This document shows positions 40,626-44,874 of a stretch of DNA of 44,874 nucleotides, piece after piece. The DNA is from CAYMJK01 sp043101635 (GTDB taxonomy: Bacteria; Planctomycetota; Phycisphaerae; Phycisphaerales; UBA1924): assembly GCA_043101635.1 (NCBI GenBank), contig JBICIE010000116.1, forward strand, positions 1 through 44,874. The letters run 5' to 3'. Within the stretch, counting starts at the first letter, position 1. The number at the start of each line of letters is the position of its first letter. The notes below the pieces were generated by a model. It was not told where the DNA came from and searched no databases. It saw only the letters and a list, made by a program, of their open reading frames with translations. The position numbers and the translations under genes were made by a program.

Positions 40626-41720
40626 ATGACCACCACCGCATTCGACCAGACCCGCGCTGAAGCCTTCGCCGAACGGCTCATGGAGAGCCTCAACAGCTCG
40701 GCAACGATGCTGATGCTCTCAGTGGGCCACCGCACCCGCCTCTTCGATGTGATGGCGGACCTGCCGCCATCGACCTCCGCCGGGATCGCGGATGCCGCGG
40801 GCCTCTCCGAGCGCTACGTGCGCGAGTGGCTCGGCGCGATGGTCGCCGCGGAGATCGTCCGCTACGACGCCGCGGCGAAGACCTACGCCCTGCCCGCCGA
40901 GCACGCCGCCTTCCTGACGCGGGCCGCGACACCCAACAACCTCGCCGGCGTGGCCCAGTGGATCGCCGTGCTCGGCGCAGTCGAGGGCGAAGTGGTCCAG
41001 GCCTTCGGGCACGGCAACGGCGTGCCCTACGAGGCCTACCAGCGCTTCCACGATGTGATGGCCGAGGAGAGCGCCCAGACCGTGGTCGCCGCGCTGGAGG
41101 ATCACATCCTCCCGCTGGCGCCGGGGCTGGCCGGGCGGCTGGAGGCCGGGATCGATGTGCTCGATGTCGGCTGCGGCGCCGGGCTCGCCATGATCTATCT
41201 CGCCGAGCGTTACCCCAGGAGCCGTTTCGTCGGCAGCGACTTCAGCCGCGAGGCGATCAGCAAGGCCCGCGATGAGGCCGAGCGGCGGGAACTGAGCAAT
41301 GTCCGCTTCGAGGTGGCCGACGCCGCGAAGCTCGATTACGACGCCGACTTCGACCTCGTGACCACCTTCGACGCCGTGCACGACCAGGCCGACCCGGCCC
41401 GCGTGCTGGCCAACATCCGTCGCGCTGTGCGCCCCGATGGCATGCATCTGATGCAGGACATCAAGGCGTGCAGCCACGTCGATGGCAACATCGGCCACCC
41501 ATTCGGCGCGTTCATCTACACCATCTCGTGCATGCACTGCATGAGCGTGTCGCTGGCCTGCGGCGGCGCCGGCCTCGGCGCTGCGTGGGGCAAGGAGCTT
41601 GCCCTGCAGATGCTCCAGGAGGCGGGCTTCGCCAGCGAGGTGCACGAACTGGAGCACGATGTGATGAACTATTACTACATCAACACGCCCGTGCGGCAGC
41701 CGGCGCCGGCGCCAGCTTGA
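40626..41720 (+). CDS. SAM-dependent methyltransferase with N-terminal winged helix
   Basis: The 364-residue protein has an N-terminal winged-helix-like part (TRLFDVMADLPPSTSAGIAD, then AAGLSERYVREWLGAMVAAE) of the kind found in the Rv2258c-type and plant O-methyltransferase-like families. A Rossmann core follows with the SAM motif IDVLDVGCGAGLAMIYLAER (about residue 178), SRFVGSDFS and FDLVTTFDAVHDQADP. The C-terminus has CMHCMSVSLACGGAGLGAAW and NYYYINTPV. It probably methylates a small molecule; the substrate is unknown. AGGAG lies 6-7 bases before the ATG at 40626, so this is preferred to the ATG at 40620. Its stop is 7 bases from that of the convergent sulfatase. Confidence 0.85.
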   Translation: MTTTAFDQTRAEAFAERLMESLNSSATMLMLSVGHRTRLFDVMADLPPSTSAGIADAAGLSERYVREWLGAMVAAEIVRYDAAAKTYALPAEHAAFLTRAATPNNLAGVAQWIAVLGAVEGEVVQAFGHGNGVPYEAYQRFHDVMAEESAQTVVAALEDHILPLAPGLAGRLEAGIDVLDVGCGAGLAMIYLAERYPRSRFVGSDFSREAISKARDEAERRELSNVRFEVADAAKLDYDADFDLVTTFDAVHDQADPARVLANIRRAVRPDGMHLMQDIKACSHVDGNIGHPFGAFIYTISCMHCMSVSLACGGAGLGAAWGKELALQMLQEAGFASEVHELEHDVMNYYYINTPVRQPAPAPA

Positions 41721-41727
41721 TCCCCCG

Positions 41728-43200
41728 CTAAGGCGTTTCGGGCAGGCGGCCGGCCTCGCGCCGGCCGCTGCCCTGCGCCTGGATGCGGCTGTCGCCCAAG
41801 TCCGCCCGCATCGCCTCCACCAGCGCCAGCATGCGCTCGACGACCTCCGGCCGCTCGCCGGCCAGATTGCGCTGCTGGCCGATGTCAGCGCGCAGATCGA
41901 ACAGGGCCAGCGGCGTTTCCGCCTGCTGGTAGGCAACGGGCCGGCCGCCGGTCCCGCCCGGGCGGCCGTTCAGCGTGCGGTACTCGTGCGGCAGGTGCAG
42001 GCTCCAGGCGCCGGCCCGCACGGCGTCCAGGCGATCGCCCCAGTAGATGTACAGCGCCTCGTGCGGCGAGGCTGCGCCGGGCTCGCCCGCCATGAGCGGC
42101 CAGATGTCGAGGCCATCGATCGGGCGCGGCGGCAGATCGGCGCCGATGAGGCCCGCCACCGTGGGCAGGATGTCGATGGTCATGGCCGGTTCGTCGCATA
42201 CCACGCCGGCGGGGATCCGCCCCGGCCAGCGCATGATGCACGGGACGCGCACGCCGCCATCCCAGCTCGTGCCCTTGGCCTCGCGCAGGGGCCCCGCGCC
42301 TCCGGCGTGCTCGCCGTAGCTGATCCACGGCCCGTTGTCGCTGGTGAAGATCACCAGCGTGTTGTCCTCCAGATCCAGCCGCTTCAGGGCATCGAGGATC
42401 TGGCCGACCGACCAGTCGATCTCGCTGATGACATCGCCGAACAGCCCGCGCTCGGTCCTGCCCTCGAACTTGTCGCTGACGAACAGCGGCACGTGCGGCA
42501 TCGGGTGCGGGAGGTATACGAAGAACGGCGCATCGGCGTGCCGCTCGATGAAGTCGACCGCCCGCTCGGTGAACATGGTCGTGAACCGGGCCTGGTCCTC
42601 GCCGGTGATCTTCGGATTGGCGATCTCGGTTCCTTCGAACAGCGGCAGGTCGGGGAACCCGCGTTTGCGACCCTCAGCATCCGGCGGCAGGTCGACGTAA
42701 TCGGGATGCAGCGGCCACATGTCGTTGGAGTACGGGATGCCACTGAACTCGTCGAAGCCGTGGTTCGGCGGCAGGAACTGCTCGTGGTGGCCGAGGTGCC
42801 ACTTGCCGTAGATGGCCGTGGCGTACCCGCGCGACTTGCAGACCTCGGCGAGCGTGGTCTCCTCCGAGTTGATCCCGTGCCGGGCGTTCGGACCCAGCGC
42901 CCCGAGAATCCCGACTCGGTTGGGATAGCACCCCGTCAGCAGCGCCGCCCTCGATGCCGAGCACACCGCCTGGGCCGCGTAGAAATCCGTAAAGCGCATG
43001 CCCTCGGCCGCCATCCGGTCGATGTTGGGCGTCTGGTAGCCCTCGGCGCCGAAGCACCCGACATCGGCGTAGCCGAGATCATCGCAGAAGACGATGACGA
43101 TGTTGGGCCCAGCGTCCACGGGGCGCCCGGCGGGTTGTCCGGCGGCGACGGCCGCCGCCACGTGCACGAGCATCGTCACGATGAAGGTAAATCCACGCAT
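41728..43200 (-). CDS. Type I sulfatase (arylsulfatase family), secreted
   Basis: The 490-residue protein has a signal peptide (GFTFIVTMLVHVAAAVAAG) and the sulfatase start IVIVFCDDLGYADVGCFGA with metal-binding aspartates. The activation motif CSASR near residue 80 has the cysteine that is converted to formylglycine. Further matches are TLAEVCKSRGYATAIYGKWH and the TSDNGPW segment. It cleaves sulfate esters in the periplasm or outside the cell; marine planctomycetes carry many such enzymes for algal polysaccharides. The ATG at 43200 follows TACCAT by 6 bases without a Shine-Dalgarno sequence. No carbohydrate-degrading enzymes accompany it here. Confidence 0.92.
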   Translation of the reverse strand: MRGFTFIVTMLVHVAAAVAAGQPAGRPVDAGPNIVIVFCDDLGYADVGCFGAEGYQTPNIDRMAAEGMRFTDFYAAQAVCSASRAALLTGCYPNRVGILGALGPNARHGINSEETTLAEVCKSRGYATAIYGKWHLGHHEQFLPPNHGFDEFSGIPYSNDMWPLHPDYVDLPPDAEGRKRGFPDLPLFEGTEIANPKITGEDQARFTTMFTERAVDFIERHADAPFFVYLPHPMPHVPLFVSDKFEGRTERGLFGDVISEIDWSVGQILDALKRLDLEDNTLVIFTSDNGPWISYGEHAGGAGPLREAKGTSWDGGVRVPCIMRWPGRIPAGVVCDEPAMTIDILPTVAGLIGADLPPRPIDGLDIWPLMAGEPGAASPHEALYIYWGDRLDAVRAGAWSLHLPHEYRTLNGRPGGTGGRPVAYQQAETPLALFDLRADIGQQRNLAGERPEVVERMLALVEAMRADLGDSRIQAQGSGRREAGRLPETP

Positions 43201-43331
43201 GGGGCCATGGTACCACCGGCCGGCCGGCGTGCGGCTCCCAGCGTGGTAGCGTGCCGCGGAAGGCTCTACGATCTGTCGGAGCAAGCCGCCCCGAGCGGCC
43301 ACGAGAGATTTCCTGCAACGAGGAGAGCATC

Positions 43332-44720
43332 ATGCGCACGCGCCTTGCGATCGTTCTTGTGAGCAGCTGCGCTGCAGCCGCCAGCGCCCAGTGCGACCCG
43401 ACCTGGGACACCGCGATCGGCAATCCCGCCCTGGAATCCGGCTACTGCGGCGCCTTCGCCATCTGGGATGATGGAACCGGCCCCGCGCTGTACGCCGGCG
43501 GCAGCTTCGAGGTCCTTGCCGGGCAGGACATCGAGTTCCTCGCGAAGTACGACGGGTCGTGGTCCGAGCTTGGCGATGGACTGGATGGCGGATTCACCAA
43601 CGGCTTCATTGCCGACCTCGAGCCGTTTGCTGCGCCGAGCGGCGAGAAGCTCATCGCGGCCGGCTTCTTCGCCACCGCTGTCAGCGTGCCCGGCACGCAG
43701 AGCGTCGCGGCGTGGGATGGAACCGAGTGGAGCAGCCTCGATGCGGGCCTGGTGTCGCCTGAGTCCGTGTGGACGCTGACGCGCGGCGACATCGGCGGCG
43801 GCGAGCGCCTCTATTTCGGCGGCGCGTTTGCAACCATCGGCGGCGTCTCCGCCGGGGGGATCGCCGCGTGGGATGGCGCCGGTTTCGAGTCCGTCGGCGA
43901 CGGCATCGGCATTGCAGGTGACTTCAGCCCCACCGTCTTCGCCTCGGCGATCTTCGATGATGGCTCCGGCCCGGCGCTGTACATCGGCGGGCGCTTCAAT
44001 TCCATCGATGGTGTGCCGACCTACACGGTCGCGAAATGGGATGGCGTCGAGTGGAGCGAAGTCGGCGACGGCCTGATCGCAACCCGCACACCGGCGCTGT
44101 TCGGCGTCGGGTGCATGACCATCTTCGATGATGGCTCAGGCCCCGACCTATATGTCGCTGGAAAGGACTTCGCCCCGCGCGGTGGTGTGCAGACCAGCGT
44201 GGCGAAATGGGATGGCGCCGAGTGGACCAACGTCGGCCAGTTGCTCACCGGGCGCATCACGAGCCTGATGGCGTGGGACGATGGCGCCGGCAGCGCCCTG
44301 TACTGCACCAGCACGGCCGACGGCCGCCTGCTGCGCCTCAACGGCGGGGTGTGGGAAGTCGCCTTCGGCGGCGTCGGCGTCAGCGGCGTGAAGCTCCCGT
44401 CCTTCCCCGGGACGTCGCCCGGGACCAATCCCTCGGCCTTTGCCCTGGGCGAGTGGGACGGCAATCTGCTGGTTGGCGGCAACTTCGTCGATGTCGGCGA
44501 TCCGGCGCAGGATGCCGCGGGCATCGCCATGCTCGAGCCCTGCGCCGGCGACTGCTACGCCGACTGCGACGGATCCGGCGCCCTGGACTTCTTCGACTTC
44601 CTCTGCTTCCAGAACGCCTTCGCGGCGGCCGACCCGTACGCCGACTGCGACGGCTCCGGCGCCCTGGACTTCTTCGACTTCCTCTGCTTCCAGAACGAGT
44701 TCGCCGCCGGGTGCCCGTAA
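43332..44720 (+). CDS. Secreted propeller-like protein with two C-terminal DCDGSG repeats
   Basis: The 462-residue protein (ATG 43332, AGGAGA about 7 bases upstream) has a signal peptide (LAIVLVSSCAAAASAQ). The body contains about seven 50-60-residue repeats of the form FDDGSGPALYIGGRF...VAKWDGVEWSEVGDG (shown in parts, about residues 30-410), as in beta-propeller proteins. The C-terminus has two 27-residue repeats, each with YADCDGSGALDFFDFLCFQN, an EF-hand/dockerin-like calcium loop with two cysteines. These tails are frequent in secreted proteins of Phycisphaerae and may serve sorting or surface attachment. The two repeats are an 81-base direct repeat (44556 and 44637) with only a few differences. 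The function of the propeller is unknown. Confidence 0.82.
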   Translation: MRTRLAIVLVSSCAAAASAQCDPTWDTAIGNPALESGYCGAFAIWDDGTGPALYAGGSFEVLAGQDIEFLAKYDGSWSELGDGLDGGFTNGFIADLEPFAAPSGEKLIAAGFFATAVSVPGTQSVAAWDGTEWSSLDAGLVSPESVWTLTRGDIGGGERLYFGGAFATIGGVSAGGIAAWDGAGFESVGDGIGIAGDFSPTVFASAIFDDGSGPALYIGGRFNSIDGVPTYTVAKWDGVEWSEVGDGLIATRTPALFGVGCMTIFDDGSGPDLYVAGKDFAPRGGVQTSVAKWDGAEWTNVGQLLTGRITSLMAWDDGAGSALYCTSTADGRLLRLNGGVWEVAFGGVGVSGVKLPSFPGTSPGTNPSAFALGEWDGNLLVGGNFVDVGDPAQDAAGIAMLEPCAGDCYADCDGSGALDFFDFLCFQNAFAAADPYADCDGSGALDFFDFLCFQNEFAAGCP

Positions 44721-44759
44721 CGGCCCGTAACGGCAATACGGTTCACTTAAGCCGAACGA

Positions 44760-44822
44760 CAAAGCCTCCTGCAAAGATCCGGGTGATGTGCATGGATCGC
44801 CCGTCTTCAACAGGAGGCTTTG
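44760..44822 (+). promoter_or_regulatory. Hairpin hiding a Shine-Dalgarno sequence
   Basis: A perfect 12-base-pair stem, CAAAGCCTCCTG (44760-44771) with CAGGAGGCTTTG (44811-44822), encloses a second stem of 8 pairs with one G-U (CGGGTGAT 44780-44787, ATCGCCCG 44796-44803). The 3' arm contains AGGAGG (44812-44817), which lies 8 bases before a GTG at 44826. The fold therefore sequesters the ribosome-binding site of the next gene. It could be a cis-regulatory RNA, or the anti-readthrough hairpin of an insertion sequence. Confidence 0.6.
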
Positions 44823-44825
44823 CTC

Positions 44826-44874
44826 GTGGATGGTACCGGCCATGGACGGCCGGAGGGAAGGAGACTGCTCGCGC
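44826..44874 (+). CDS. Start of a gene cut by the window end
   Basis: A GTG at 44826 sits 8 bases after AGGAGG and opens a frame beginning VDGTGHGRPEGRRLLA that runs to the window edge. Only 16 residues are visible, so the family cannot be named. The hairpin directly upstream would control its translation. Confidence 0.4.
   Translation, partial: MDGTGHGRPEGRRLLA

Noticed and set aside
44720..44874. Definite insertion sequence at the right end
   Set aside because: No terminal repeat pair or transposase domain can be seen in the short segment, so it is only mentioned as an alternative.

Overview
The window comes from a GC-rich, Gram-negative bacterium and most resembles a planctomycete of the Phycisphaerae type. 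The clues are a secreted propeller protein ending in two calcium-loop repeats of the DCDGSGALDFFDF type, a type I sulfatase, a DUF1580 protein, a 220-residue fibronectin-like protein of a kind I associate with planctomycetes, an OprB-like porin, and lpxA for lipid A. No rRNA or CRISPR array was seen. The taxonomic assignment is an inference from these families.

Layout. 1-7.4 kb: the 3' part of a membrane sensor PP2C phosphatase, then a minus-strand group with an OprB-like porin, aspA, a Dcu C4-dicarboxylate carrier and a patatin lipoprotein; the middle genes look like an aspartate-to-fumarate module. 7.6-11.8 kb: a two-gene RND efflux operon with a terminator. 12.0-18.3 kb: an integrative element in the 3' half of a tRNA-Val(GAC) gene. 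18.5-20.2 kb: an MmgE/PrpD protein. 20.3-25.5 kb: a probably frameshifted acidic protein, then an rsmH - LysM protein - ftsL - ftsI operon. 25.5-32.7 kb: sppA, lipB, lpxA with a metallo-beta-lactamase-fold protein and a methyltransferase, a GT2 glycosyltransferase, rsfS and aroB. 32.8-35.8 kb: a ParA ATPase fused to a CBM48-like domain, with a partner protein. 36.0-39.0 kb: visibly less GC-rich DNA with a DUF6804-type membrane protein and an XRE-ImmA/IrrE plus DUF4411 toxin-antitoxin-like pair. 39.1-44.9 kb: the fibronectin-like protein, a lipoprotein, a methyltransferase, the sulfatase, the propeller protein, and an RNA-like hairpin that hides a Shine-Dalgarno sequence at the window end.

The most interesting object is the 6.3-kb element. 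It carries a tyrosine integrase, a DUF1580 regulator, a winged-helix replication protein, a tail tape-measure-like protein, a P27-type small terminase and a frameshifted virion-type protein, but no large terminase, portal or capsid gene. The replication gene contains repeats that are nearly identical as DNA although they lie in different reading frames, as expected for origin iterons buried in an initiator gene. Integration replaced the 3' half of the tRNA with a version that differs by one compensated base pair in the T stem. The whole looks like a phage satellite-type island, or a strongly reduced prophage, of a planctomycete.

Two more patterns recur. Many genes have a TANNNT hexamer ending only 5-8 bases before the start codon and no Shine-Dalgarno sequence, which predicts leaderless mRNAs; three divergent gene pairs separated by 33-44 bases have this on both sides. 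Two intergenic spaces hold tandem arrays with exactly 21-base units of unrelated sequence.
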